DNA of 64,000 nt from NCBI RefSeq assembly GCF_000382345.1, contig NZ_KB908110.1:1-64000 (forward strand), written 5' to 3'. The stretch comes from Massilia niastensis DSM 21313 (GTDB lineage Bacteria; Pseudomonadota; Gammaproteobacteria; Burkholderiales; Burkholderiaceae_D). The notes below the pieces were generated by a model that searched no databases, was not told where the DNA came from, and worked only from the letters and a program-made list of their open reading frames with translations. The position numbers and the translations under genes were made by a program. Positions 7,362 to 15,389 of the stretch are shown here, in pieces (position 1 is the first letter of the stretch; every line of letters starts with the position of its first letter).

Positions 7362-9480
7362 GCGTGTTCTCCTTGGACGGGGCGCTCGCGGCGCCCAGCA
7401 TGTCCATCAGTATTTGTTGGGCGCTGACCACGTTCTGGCCGTTGCGCGGCTTTCTGCGCCGGTACTGGCCGTCGCTGGCGAGTTCCCAGGCGTTGACGTT
7501 GTCCTTCAGGTAGGGATGCAGGCCTTCGCGCATCACGCGGCGCTTGAGCGCCGGGGACCTGATCGGGAACGCCACCTCGATCCGGCGGAACAGGTTGCGG
7601 TTCATCCAGTCGGCGCTGCTCAGGTAGATGTCGTGCTTCAGGTTGTTGCGGAAGTAGAACACCCGGGTGTGCTCGAGGAAGCGGCCGACGATCGAGCGCA
7701 CCTTGATGTTCTCCGACATGTTCGGCACGCCCGGACGCAGCGAGCAGGCGCCGCGCACGATCAGGTCGATCTTCACGCCTGCCTGGGACGCCTCGTACAG
7801 CGCCTTGATGACCGATTCGTCGGTCAGGGAATTCATCTTCCCGATGATGCGTCCCGGCTTGCCCTGGCGCGCCAGGTCGGCCTCGGCGCGGATCGCGCGC
7901 ACCAGTTCCTTGTGCAGCGAGAACGGCGCCAGCCACATGCTGGTCAGCTGCTTCGGGCGGGTCATGCTGGTGAGGTGGATGAACACTTCGTTGACGTCGG
8001 CCGTCAGGTCGGGGTCGGCGGTGAGCAGGCCGAAGTCGGTGTAGTGCTTGGCCGTGGTCGGGTTGTAGTTGCCGGTGCCGAGGTGGGCGTAGCGGCGCAG
8101 GCCGTTCTGCTCGCGGCGCAGCACCAGCGCCATCTTGGCGTGGGTCTTCAGGCCGACCACGCCGTACACGACCTGGGCCCCGGCCTGCTCCAGCTTCTCG
8201 GCCCAGTTGATGTTGGCCTCTTCGTCGAAGCGCGCCATCAGCTCGACGATCACCGTCACTTCCTTGCCGCGCCGCGCGGCGCCGATCAGGGCGTCGACCA
8301 GCTCCGAGTTCGACCCGGCGCGGTAGATGGTCTGCTTGATCGCGGCCACGGCCGGATCGAGCGAGGCGCACTGGATGAAGTCGATCACCGGCTGGAAGGA
8401 TTCGAACGGGTGGTGCAGCAGCACGTCCTGGCGGCGCAGGGTGCCGAAGATGTCGGGACCGGCGAGCTTGGGCGGGAAGCCCGGCGCGAAGGGAGGAAAC
8501 TTGAGTTCGGGCTGGTTGTTGCTGTTGACGACTTCGAGCAGGCGCCCCAGGTTGACCGGGCCGTCGACCGCGAACAGGCGGCTGCGGTCGATGTTGAACT
8601 GGTCGAGCAGGAAGTCGGACAGGTGCTGCGGACAGGCGTGGGCGACTTCGAGGCGCACCGCGAAGCCGTAGTTGCGGCTGTGTAGTTCGCTCTGCAGCGC
8701 CTGGCGCAGGTTCTTGACCTCTTCCTCGTCCACCCACAGGTCGCTGTTGCGGGTGACGCGGAACTGGGAGTAGGACACCACTTCGCGTCCGGTGAACAGG
8801 TCGGACATGTGGGCCTGGATGACGGAGGACAGCAGGCAGTAGGACGCGCCTTTCTTGTCCGAGAGTTCGTCCGGCAGGCGGATCACGCGCGGCAGCACGC
8901 GCGGCGCCTTCATGATCGCGATGCCGGTGCCGCGCCCGAAGGCGTCCTTGCCGGCCAGTTCGATGATGAAGTTCAGGCTCTTGTTGATCACGCGCGGGAA
9001 GGGGTGGGCCGGGTCGAGGCCGATCGGGGTGAGCAGCGGGCGCACCTCGCGGTCGAAGAACTGCTTGACCCAGGCGCGCTGCGCCGCGTTGCGGTCGCTG
9101 CGGCGCAGCAGGTGGATGCCGTGCTCCGACAGCTTGGGCGAGATCTCGTCGTTGAACAGCCGGTACTGGCGCGCGATCAGGTGCCGGCACTCGGCGCTCG
9201 CCCGTTCGAGGGTGGCGGCCAGGCCGTCAGGGATGCTGCCATGGGCGCTGTCCATCTGGTGCTGGGCCAGCAGGCTGGCCACGCGCACCTCGAAGAATTC
9301 GTCGAGGTTGCTGCACACGATGCTCAGGAAGCGCAGGCGCTCGAGCAGGGGCAGCGACGGGTCTTCGGCCTGCGCCAGCACGCGGCGGTTGAATTCGAGC
9401 AGCGACAGTTCCCGATTCAGGTAGGCGCCTCCATCCGTGGGGGCTTTCAGCTCGGCCTCGTTGGCTTTTTTCATATCCAT
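7333..9480 (-). CDS. ppk1: Polyphosphate kinase 1
   Basis: 715 residues. The protein has the PPK1 N domain (NRELSLLEFNRRVLAQA), head domain, and two phospholipase-D-like catalytic domains with GLKTHAKMALV, whose His is the autophosphorylated residue in the family, and SSADWMNRNLFRRIEV near the C-terminus. It makes polyphosphate from ATP. Start set at MDMKKANE (9480); a longer non-ATG start reaching 9534 would enter the Pho box region and is rejected. It runs convergent to ppx and is followed by overlapping sixA. A Pho box lies 45 bp upstream. Confidence 0.94.
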   Translation of the reverse strand: MDMKKANEAELKAPTDGGAYLNRELSLLEFNRRVLAQAEDPSLPLLERLRFLSIVCSNLDEFFEVRVASLLAQHQMDSAHGSIPDGLAATLERASAECRHLIARQYRLFNDEISPKLSEHGIHLLRRSDRNAAQRAWVKQFFDREVRPLLTPIGLDPAHPFPRVINKSLNFIIELAGKDAFGRGTGIAIMKAPRVLPRVIRLPDELSDKKGASYCLLSSVIQAHMSDLFTGREVVSYSQFRVTRNSDLWVDEEEVKNLRQALQSELHSRNYGFAVRLEVAHACPQHLSDFLLDQFNIDRSRLFAVDGPVNLGRLLEVVNSNNQPELKFPPFAPGFPPKLAGPDIFGTLRRQDVLLHHPFESFQPVIDFIQCASLDPAVAAIKQTIYRAGSNSELVDALIGAARRGKEVTVIVELMARFDEEANINWAEKLEQAGAQVVYGVVGLKTHAKMALVLRREQNGLRRYAHLGTGNYNPTTAKHYTDFGLLTADPDLTADVNEVFIHLTSMTRPKQLTSMWLAPFSLHKELVRAIRAEADLARQGKPGRIIGKMNSLTDESVIKALYEASQAGVKIDLIVRGACSLRPGVPNMSENIKVRSIVGRFLEHTRVFYFRNNLKHDIYLSSADWMNRNLFRRIEVAFPIRSPALKRRVMREGLHPYLKDNVNAWELASDGQYRRRKPRNGQNVVSAQQILMDMLGAASAPSKENTHGTDPVAPR

Positions 9481-9524
9481 GGGTCTGCATCGTAGTGGTC
9501 GCGCAGCCAGTCTAATAGGTGAAA

Positions 9525-9542
9525 ATGACAACATCGTGACAT
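9525..9542 (-). promoter_or_regulatory. PhoB box upstream of ppk1
   Basis: On the minus strand ATGTCACGATGTTGTCAT contains two TGTCA repeats with an 11-bp period, the arrangement PhoB binds. A possible -10 (TATTAG) follows after 8 bp (TTTTCACC and the box end), as expected when the Pho box replaces the -35. ppk is a Pho-regulon member in E. coli, so phosphate starvation control is likely. Confidence 0.6.
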
Positions 9543-9633
9543 GAGTGTAACGCCGAGTGCCTTAACGTTTAAGCATCGTTAAAGGAAGCCGGCGTATAAG
9601 GATCTCATCCATTCACCACACGAGGGCCAGGCC

Positions 9634-10320
9634 GTGAAAAACTTCATCCGCGCGAACAAGGGTTTCTTGATGTTCATGTTCCTGTTCGGCGTCTTCCGCA
9701 CCGCGGTGGCCGACTGGAATCCGATCCCCTCGGCCTCGATGCGGCCCAACCTGCTGGAGGGCGACGTGGTGTTCGTCAACCGGCTGGCCTTCGACCTCAA
9801 GATACCATTGACCGATGTGGTCGTGGCGCGCCTGGGCGAGCCGGGCCGCGGCGACGTCGTGACCTTCAGCTCGCCGACCGACGGAACACGCCTGATCAAG
9901 CGCATCCTGGCGGTGCCGGGCGACGTGATCGAGATGCGCGACGACCGCCTGGTCGTGAACGGCGCCGAGGCCCGCTACGAGGTCGCCGAGATCACCCGGG
10001 AAGCGGTGCGCGGCCGCCAGATGGACGCGATCCGGATGGACGAGACCGTCGCCGGCACGCGCCAGCGTATCCAGGTGCTGCCGCAGAAGGCGGCGCTGCG
10101 CAGCTTCGGTCCGGTGCGCATTCCGGCCGACCAGTTCCTGATGCTGGGCGATAACCGCGACGACAGTGGCGACTCGCGCTTCATCGGCCTGGTGCCGCGC
10201 GAAAAACTGATCGGCCGCGCCGAGCGCATCCTGGTGTCGGCCGACTACCAGGGCAACTGGATGCCGCGCCCGGACCGCTTCGGCAAGTCGCTGCGCGCCC
10301 TGGCCGCCAACAATCCGTGA
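9634..10320 (+). CDS. lepB: Signal peptidase I
   Basis: 228 residues. One N-terminal helix (FLMFMFLFGVFRTAV) precedes the catalytic domain. The nucleophile Ser35 is in IPSASM and the general base Lys89 in TRLIKRI; the GDNRDDSGDSR box near residue 173 closes the active site. The family cleaves signal peptides of exported proteins. It is shorter than E. coli LepB (one membrane helix instead of two), and not in the usual lepA-lepB-rnc operon, so it may be a second, specialised paralogue. Confidence 0.9.
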   Translation: MKNFIRANKGFLMFMFLFGVFRTAVADWNPIPSASMRPNLLEGDVVFVNRLAFDLKIPLTDVVVARLGEPGRGDVVTFSSPTDGTRLIKRILAVPGDVIEMRDDRLVVNGAEARYEVAEITREAVRGRQMDAIRMDETVAGTRQRIQVLPQKAALRSFGPVRIPADQFLMLGDNRDDSGDSRFIGLVPREKLIGRAERILVSADYQGNWMPRPDRFGKSLRALAANNP

Positions 10321-10405
10321 GATTGTGCGCTGTGAAATAAAGTAAAATCGCGTCCCCCGGATGCCTGCGTGTCGCAGTGTCGGTCTTGTTTGGAAAGCAC
10401 TGCAT

Positions 10406-11599
10406 ATGCAAAAACTGTTAACCGTGATGCTCGCCTGCCTCGGCATGATCGGGGCCCTGGCGATCGATACCTACCTCCCGTCGATGCCGGCCATCGGGGT
10501 CGAGTTCGGCGTCGGGTCGGTGGCGGTGCAGCAGACCCTGAGCCTGTTCCTGTTCTGCTTTGCCTTCATGATGCTGTTCTACGGGACGCTGTCCGACTCC
10601 TTCGGACGCCGTCCCGTGATCCTGGTCGCGCTGGCGGTGTACACGCTGGCCTCGGTGGGCGCGGCCTACGCGCCGACCTTCGGCTGGCTGCTGGCCTGCC
10701 GCGCGCTGCAGGGCCTGTCGGCCGGCGCGGGCTCGGTGATCGGGCAGGCGATCGTGCAGGACCGCTTCGCCGGCGCCCAGGCGCAGAAGATGATGTCGCA
10801 CATCATGATGGTGTTCGGCCTGGCGCCGGCCATCGCGCCGGTGCTGGGCGGCTGGCTGCACGTCACCTTCGGCTGGCGTTCGACCTTCGTGTTCCTGGCG
10901 CTGTTCGGCGCGGCGATGATCGTGCTGTGCCTGCGCCTGCTGCCGGAAAGCCTGCCGCGCGAGAAGCGCCAGGTCTTCCACCCGGTGACGATCGGCCGCA
11001 ACTACCTGATGGTGCTGCGCCATCCGCAGTTCGTGCTGCTGTCGCTGGCGGTGGGCATGGCCTTCGGCGGCCTCTCGCTGTACATCGGTTCGGCCGCCAA
11101 CTTCGTCATGGAGATCCTCGGCCTGCCGGAAACCGCCTTCGCCTGGATGTTCATCCCCCTGATCGGCGGCATGGTGATCGGCTCGGCCTGGGGCGGCAAG
11201 CGCGCCTCGAAGCTTCCGCCTGCGCGCATGATGTGGATCGGCTATGCCGTGATGGCGCTGGCCGCCGTCCTGAACGTGGGCTACAACGCGCTGTTCCCGG
11301 CCGCCGTGCCGTGGGCGGTGGCGCCGCTGTTCGTCTACACCTTCGGCCTGGCGGTCGCCATGCCGGCGATCCAGCTCCGCGCCATGGGCCTGTTCCCGGA
11401 CAACCGCGGCCTGGCCTCGTCGATGGTCGGCTTCATCCAGATGATGTCCTTCGCCCTGGTGTCGGGCCTGGTCGCGCCGCTGCTGTTCGGCAGCGCCCTG
11501 AAGCTGGCGATCGGCGTGGCGGCGGGACTGGCGCTGAGCTTCGCCTGCTGGCGCCTCAGTATCCGCAGCGCCGCGGCGGTGCGGTCGCAGGCGGCCTGA
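10406..11599 (+). CDS. Bcr/CflA family multidrug efflux MFS transporter
   Basis: 397 residues with about 12 membrane helices. The start MQKLLTVMLACLGMIGALAIDTYLPSMP carries the DTYLPSMP motif typical of Bcr/CflA drug:proton antiporters. SDSFGRRPVIL is the MFS motif A between helices 2 and 3. It exports drugs or small metabolites from the cytoplasm; the substrate is not predictable. ATG at 10406 opens the first helix. The following small frame begins 2 bp after the stop. Confidence 0.88.
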   Translation: MQKLLTVMLACLGMIGALAIDTYLPSMPAIGVEFGVGSVAVQQTLSLFLFCFAFMMLFYGTLSDSFGRRPVILVALAVYTLASVGAAYAPTFGWLLACRALQGLSAGAGSVIGQAIVQDRFAGAQAQKMMSHIMMVFGLAPAIAPVLGGWLHVTFGWRSTFVFLALFGAAMIVLCLRLLPESLPREKRQVFHPVTIGRNYLMVLRHPQFVLLSLAVGMAFGGLSLYIGSAANFVMEILGLPETAFAWMFIPLIGGMVIGSAWGGKRASKLPPARMMWIGYAVMALAAVLNVGYNALFPAAVPWAVAPLFVYTFGLAVAMPAIQLRAMGLFPDNRGLASSMVGFIQMMSFALVSGLVAPLLFGSALKLAIGVAAGLALSFACWRLSIRSAAAVRSQAA

Positions 11600-11601
11600 C
11601 C

Positions 11602-11835
11602 ATGCTGGCCAGCGGGCTGATGGAAGAAGCGCGCGTGCTGCCGATGGACGAAGCGATGAACGGCGTCGATGCCGATGCCAGGACCATTCTGCTGGACGTG
11701 ATCCGGCGCGAGCCGGGACGCAGGCTGTTCCCGTTCTCGACCCACGATGCGGCACTGGTCGCGGCCAGCGGCGCCCGGGTGCTCGACCTGTCGGCGCCGG
11801 CGGCGCATCGCGCGCCGGCGCCGCTCGCGGTGTGA
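11602..11835 (+). pseudogene. ABC transporter ATPase, C-terminal relic
   Basis: 77 residues. The frame reads like the last third of an ABC ATPase: EEARVLPMDEAMNGVDADART corresponds to Walker B and D-loop (normally LLLDEPxxxLD), and PFSTHDAALVAASGARVLDL to the H-loop His and the final strand. Walker A, Q-loop and the LSGGQ signature are absent, and the Walker B hydrophobics are disturbed (LPMDEA). No ABC gene precedes it; the Bcr/CflA gene ends 2 bp upstream. It is probably a relic kept open by chance, ending directly at the smpB stop on the other strand. Confidence 0.5.
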
Positions 11836-12285
11836 TCAGCGGCGGTGCTGCTTCATCGCGGCCGCGACTTCGCGCTTGGCGTCGCGGTCCTTCTCGGTGG
11901 AGCGCTTGTCGTGCTGCTTCTTGCCCTTGGCCAGGCCGATCTCGCATTTCACACGGCCCTTCTTGAAGTGCAGGTTGAGCGGGACGAGGGTGTAGCCGGA
12001 GCGCTCCACCTTGCCGACCAGCTTGTCGATCTCGGCGCGGTGCAGCAGCAGCTTGCGGGTGCGCAGGGCTTCGGGGTGACTGAAGGTCGAGGTCGTGGTC
12101 AGTGCGCTCACATGCGCGCCAAACAGGTACAGTTCGCCATTGCGGACAAGCACATAGGCTTCCTTGATCTGCACCCGGCCGTCGCGGATGGCCTTGACTT
12201 CCCAACCTTCCAGCACCAGCCCGGCTTCGTAGCGGTCCTCGATGAAGTAGTCGAAAAATGCTTTTTTATTGTCAGCGATACTCAT
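11836..12285 (-). CDS. smpB: SsrA-binding protein SmpB
   Basis: 149 residues, normal length. SIADNKKAFFDYFIEDRYEAGLVLEGWEVKAIRDGRVQIKE is the N-terminal oligonucleotide-binding fold, and the C-terminal lysine-rich tail (AKGKKQHDKRSTEKDRDAKREV) is the part that enters the mRNA channel. It delivers tmRNA to stalled ribosomes. The gene is divergent from ratA, as in other Burkholderiales. No tmRNA gene is visible nearby. Confidence 0.95.
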   Translation of the reverse strand: MSIADNKKAFFDYFIEDRYEAGLVLEGWEVKAIRDGRVQIKEAYVLVRNGELYLFGAHVSALTTTSTFSHPEALRTRKLLLHRAEIDKLVGKVERSGYTLVPLNLHFKKGRVKCEIGLAKGKKQHDKRSTEKDRDAKREVAAAMKQHRR

Positions 12286-12383
12286 GAAATAGCGAAAATT
12301 CGCGTGTCGGTTAAACTACTGCTTATCGCGCCGCTCGAGGCGCCACATGCAACTTGACCAACATCATAACAAACGGTTGACCA

Positions 12384-12815
12384 ATGGCAGTAGTACACAA
12401 ATCAGTTTTCCTCGGTTACAGCGCCGAGCAGATGTTCGACCTCGTGGCCAAGGTCGAAGATTATCCGAAGTTCCTGCCCTGGTGTGGGGGAGTGAAAGTG
12501 CTCGAACGCACGGATGACAAACTGGTGGCCAGCCTGCAAATTAATTTCCACGGCGTGAAGCAGAGCTTCACCACCTCCAACCATAACATGCGGCCGACCC
12601 AGATGAAGATGCACCTGGTCGACGGTCCGTTCAAGATGCTGGAGGGCACCTGGACCTTCAAGCCGCTGCGCGCCGACGCCTGCAAGATCGACTTCGATTT
12701 GCACTACGAGTTCTCCAGCATCATCCTGGAACAGATCATCGGCCCGGTGTTCGGCATGATCGCCAACAGCATGGTCGACTCCTTCTGCAAGCGCGCCGAG
12801 GCGATCTATGACTGA
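12384..12815 (+). CDS. ratA: RatA / Coq10-type START-domain protein
   Basis: 143 residues, one polyketide-cyclase/START fold. MAVVHKSVFLGYSAEQMFDLVAKVEDYPKFLPWCGG and the C-terminal GPVFGMIANSMVDSFCKRAEAIY are conserved in RatA/Coq10. E. coli RatA was described as an inhibitor of 70S assembly, while homologues bind ubiquinone and help respiration; the latter may be the general function. It overlaps rnfH by 8 bp, so the pair is an operon. Confidence 0.9.
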   Translation: MAVVHKSVFLGYSAEQMFDLVAKVEDYPKFLPWCGGVKVLERTDDKLVASLQINFHGVKQSFTTSNHNMRPTQMKMHLVDGPFKMLEGTWTFKPLRADACKIDFDLHYEFSSIILEQIIGPVFGMIANSMVDSFCKRAEAIYD

Positions 12816-13122
12816 GCTGGTCCAGGTCTATGTCTGCTATGCCTTGCCGGAGCGCGAATGGCTGCGGCCGATGCAGGTCGCGGCGGGCACCACCATCGGC
12901 GAGGCCATCGAGCAGAGCGGGGTGCTGGAAGCCTTCCCGGACATCAACCTGACCACCCAGCCGGTGGGCATCTACGCCAAGAAAAAAGACCTCGACACGG
13001 TGCTGCGCGAGCGCGACCGCATCGAGATCTACCGTCCGCTGGTGGCCGATCCCAAGGATTCGCGCCGCAAGCGCGCCGCCAAGAAGGAAGCGGCCGGCGC
13101 CGCGCCGCGCGCCAGCACCTAG
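12808..13122 (+). CDS. rnfH: RnfH family ubiquitin-like protein
   Basis: 104 residues with a beta-grasp fold: VQVYVCYALPEREWLRPMQVAAGTTIGEAIEQSG, then IEIYRPLVADPKDSRRKRAAKK, the standard RnfH C-terminal signature. The function is unknown although the gene almost always follows ratA. The stop overlaps the end of the convergent DUF4124 gene by 4 bp. Confidence 0.92.
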   Translation: MTELVQVYVCYALPEREWLRPMQVAAGTTIGEAIEQSGVLEAFPDINLTTQPVGIYAKKKDLDTVLRERDRIEIYRPLVADPKDSRRKRAAKKEAAGAAPRAST

Positions 13123-13640
13123 CGGCAGGCCTGCAGCGCGCGCTGCGCCTCGAGGGCGCGCGCGGCCTTTTCCTCTTCCGACACATAGCCGCGCTCGCCC
13201 CTGGCATCGACGCGCGCGATGCGCATTCCGGAGCCCAGGCTCGCGTGGGCTTCGCGCGCCGCTGCGCAGCCCTGGGCCAGGTCGCGCTTGCGCTGCGTCT
13301 CTTCGGCTTCCTTGCGCTCCTGTTCCGCACGCTGCTTGACCCGCTCGCGGTAGGCGGTCTCCTGTTCGGCCACGCCGGCCGGGCGCCTGGGTTCGGCCGG
13401 CGTACCGGCGGCGGGGGCGCCAGCCGCCGGCGCTTCGCCCTGCGCGGCCGGCAGCAGCGGCGGCACCTGGCGTCCGGGCGACTTCAGGATCTTGTGCGCC
13501 GGCGTGCCGGGCGGAGGCGGGCGGTCGGAATATTGCCGGCTGCCGCCGGCGTCGATCCAGACGTACTGGGCGTGGGCCAGGGTGGTGGCGCACAGCAGGG
13601 CGGTCGCGCCGAGAAGGCGAAGAAGAGGGAGCGGGTGCAT
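13119..13640 (-). CDS. DUF4124 domain-containing exported protein
   Basis: 173 residues. A signal peptide (LLRLLGATALLCATTLAHA) is followed by the DUF4124 core YVWIDAGGSRQYSDRPPPPGTP (about 26-48). After a proline/alanine-rich linker a charged coiled-coil segment follows (about 92-130, rich in Glu, Arg and Gln). It is predicted periplasmic with unknown function. Its position between rnfH and guaB is conserved in Oxalobacteraceae. Confidence 0.85.
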   Translation of the reverse strand: MHPLPLLRLLGATALLCATTLAHAQYVWIDAGGSRQYSDRPPPPGTPAHKILKSPGRQVPPLLPAAQGEAPAAGAPAAGTPAEPRRPAGVAEQETAYRERVKQRAEQERKEAEETQRKRDLAQGCAAAREAHASLGSGMRIARVDARGERGYVSEEEKAARALEAQRALQACR

Positions 13641-13758
13641 GAATTATTTCCTGAGTGAACTACCCGATTTCGCCATGGCCGCAGGCGGATGTCAATTCTA
13701 AAACTTACTCAGCCGCAAAAAATTCAGGCTGGCTGGCGACGAAATTTTAGAGTTTCTG

Positions 13759-13764
13759 TATAAT
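13759..13764 (+). promoter_or_regulatory. Probable -10 element of guaB
   Basis: TATAAT lies 27 bp before the guaB ATG, with AGGAAA as ribosome binding site at 13781-13786. No good -35 is seen at 17 or 18 bp, so activity may depend on an activator or on the T-rich stretch upstream. Confidence 0.45.
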
Positions 13765-13790
13765 TCACTTTTGCGCCTATAGGAAATACT

Positions 13791-15251
13791 ATGCGTCTCC
13801 TCCAAAAAGCACTCACCTTCGATGACGTGCTGCTCGTCCCGGCCTACTCCAACGTTCTCCCGGCCCAAACCTCCCTGCGCACCAAGCTGACCCGGAATAT
13901 CACGCTGAACATTCCGCTGCTGTCCGCTGCAATGGATACCGTCACCGAATCGCGCCTGGCGATCGCGATGGCGCAGGAGGGCGGCATCGGCATCATCCAC
14001 AAGAACCTGCGTCCGGCCGACCAGGCCCGCGAGGTGGCGCGTGTGAAGCGTTTCGAAGCCGGCGTGCTGCGCGACCCGATCACGGTCCCGCCGACGATGA
14101 AGATCCGCGAAGTGCTGGCTCTGTCGCAACAGCACGGCATCAGCGGTTTCCCGGTGGTGGAGGGCAAGCAGGTGGTGGGCATCATCACCAACCGCGACCT
14201 GCGTTTCGAAGAGGACCTGGAAGCGGAGGCGCGCGCCAAGATGACGCCGCGCGAGAAGCTGGTGACCGTGACGGAGGAAGCGGACACGGCTGAAGCCAAG
14301 CGCCTGATGAACAAGCACCGCCTGGAGCGCGTGCTGGTCGTCAACGACGATTTCGAGCTGCGCGGCCTGATCACCGTGAAGGACATCCAGAAGTCGCACG
14401 AGCACCCGCTGGCATCGAAGGATTCGCAGGGCAAGCTGCTGGTCGGCGCGGCCACCGGCGTCGGCGAGCGCGACGAGGAACGCATCGAACTGCTGGTCGC
14501 GGCCGGCGTGGACGTGCTGGTGGTCGACACCGCCCACGGCCACTCGCAGGGCATCCTGGACCGCGTGAAATGGATCAAGGAACGCTACCCGCACGTTGAC
14601 GTCATCGGCGGCAACATCGCCACCGCCGCGGCAGCGCGCGCGCTGGTCGAAGCCGGCGCCGACGCGGTCAAGGTCGGCATCGGCCCGGGCTCGATCTGCA
14701 CCACCCGTATCGTCGCCGGCGTGGGCGTGCCGCAGATCACCGCGATCTCGAACGTGTCCGAAGCGCTCGAAGGCACCGGCGTGCCGTGCATCGCCGACGG
14801 CGGCATCCGCTTCTCGGGCGACATCTCGAAGGCGCTGGCTGCGGGCGCGCACACCGTCATGATGGGCAGCATGTTCGCCGGCACCGAGGAAGCGCCGGGC
14901 GAAGTGATCCTGTACCAGGGCCGCAGCTACAAGTCCTACCGCGGCATGGGCAGCCTGGGCGCGATGGCCGACGGTTCGGCCGACCGCTACTTCCAGGAAG
15001 CCTCGGCCAAGGCCGACAAGTTCGTACCGGAAGGCATCGAAGGCCGCGTCGCCTACAAGGGCAGCGTGCTGGCGATCATCTTCCAGATGATCGGCGGCGT
15101 GCGCCAGTCGATGGGCTACTGCGGCTGCGCCACCATCGACGAGCTGCGCTCGAAGGCCGAGTTCGTCGAGATCACCTCGGCGGGCATGCGCGAATCGCAC
15201 GTGCACGATGTGCAGATCACCAAGGAAGCTCCGAACTACCGTTCCGAGTAA
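13791..15251 (+). CDS. guaB: IMP dehydrogenase
   Basis: 486 residues, normal length. The TIM barrel is interrupted by two CBS domains (about 93-205). The catalytic loop GSICTTRIVAGVG carries Cys303, and the flap contains SYKSYRGMGSLGAM and the mobile dipeptide region. The enzyme converts IMP to XMP using NAD+, the committed step to GMP. guaA follows after a terminator, so part of guaA expression may come from its own promoter. Confidence 0.97.
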   Translation: MRLLQKALTFDDVLLVPAYSNVLPAQTSLRTKLTRNITLNIPLLSAAMDTVTESRLAIAMAQEGGIGIIHKNLRPADQAREVARVKRFEAGVLRDPITVPPTMKIREVLALSQQHGISGFPVVEGKQVVGIITNRDLRFEEDLEAEARAKMTPREKLVTVTEEADTAEAKRLMNKHRLERVLVVNDDFELRGLITVKDIQKSHEHPLASKDSQGKLLVGAATGVGERDEERIELLVAAGVDVLVVDTAHGHSQGILDRVKWIKERYPHVDVIGGNIATAAAARALVEAGADAVKVGIGPGSICTTRIVAGVGVPQITAISNVSEALEGTGVPCIADGGIRFSGDISKALAAGAHTVMMGSMFAGTEEAPGEVILYQGRSYKSYRGMGSLGAMADGSADRYFQEASAKADKFVPEGIEGRVAYKGSVLAIIFQMIGGVRQSMGYCGCATIDELRSKAEFVEITSAGMRESHVHDVQITKEAPNYRSE

Positions 15252-15261
15252 CCGGACCAAG

Positions 15262-15285
15262 GCGGCGCGGTTGCGCCGCTTTTTT
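15262..15285 (+). terminator. Rho-independent terminator after guaB
   Basis: GCGGCGC-GGTT-GCGCCGC forms a 7-bp perfect stem with a tetraloop and is followed by six T residues (15280-15285). It sits 10 bp after the guaB stop. Confidence 0.85.
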
Positions 15286-15295
15286 CGTATTGGCA

Positions 15296-15318
15296 GGGTG
15301 GGCAGCCGCGCTGCCCAC
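15296..15318. repeat. REP-like palindrome between guaB and guaA
   Basis: GTGGGCAGC-CGC-GCTGCCCAC (15298-15318) is a perfect 9-bp stem preceded by CAGG, like the palindrome at 6878-6904 that also starts GCAGGGTGG. The two look like members of one dispersed family, but two copies in the window are too few to be sure. Confidence 0.5.
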
Positions 15319-15389
15319 GCGTGACATTGGCGCTGTGTTGACCGCGCGTCGCGCCCCCGCCCCGAATTCATTTCACATTACCGCACTCC

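Noticed and set aside
12384..13122. ratA-rnfH as a toxin-antitoxin pair
   Set aside because: The older RatAB label does not fit: these are conserved Coq10-like and ubiquitin-like proteins present as core genes.
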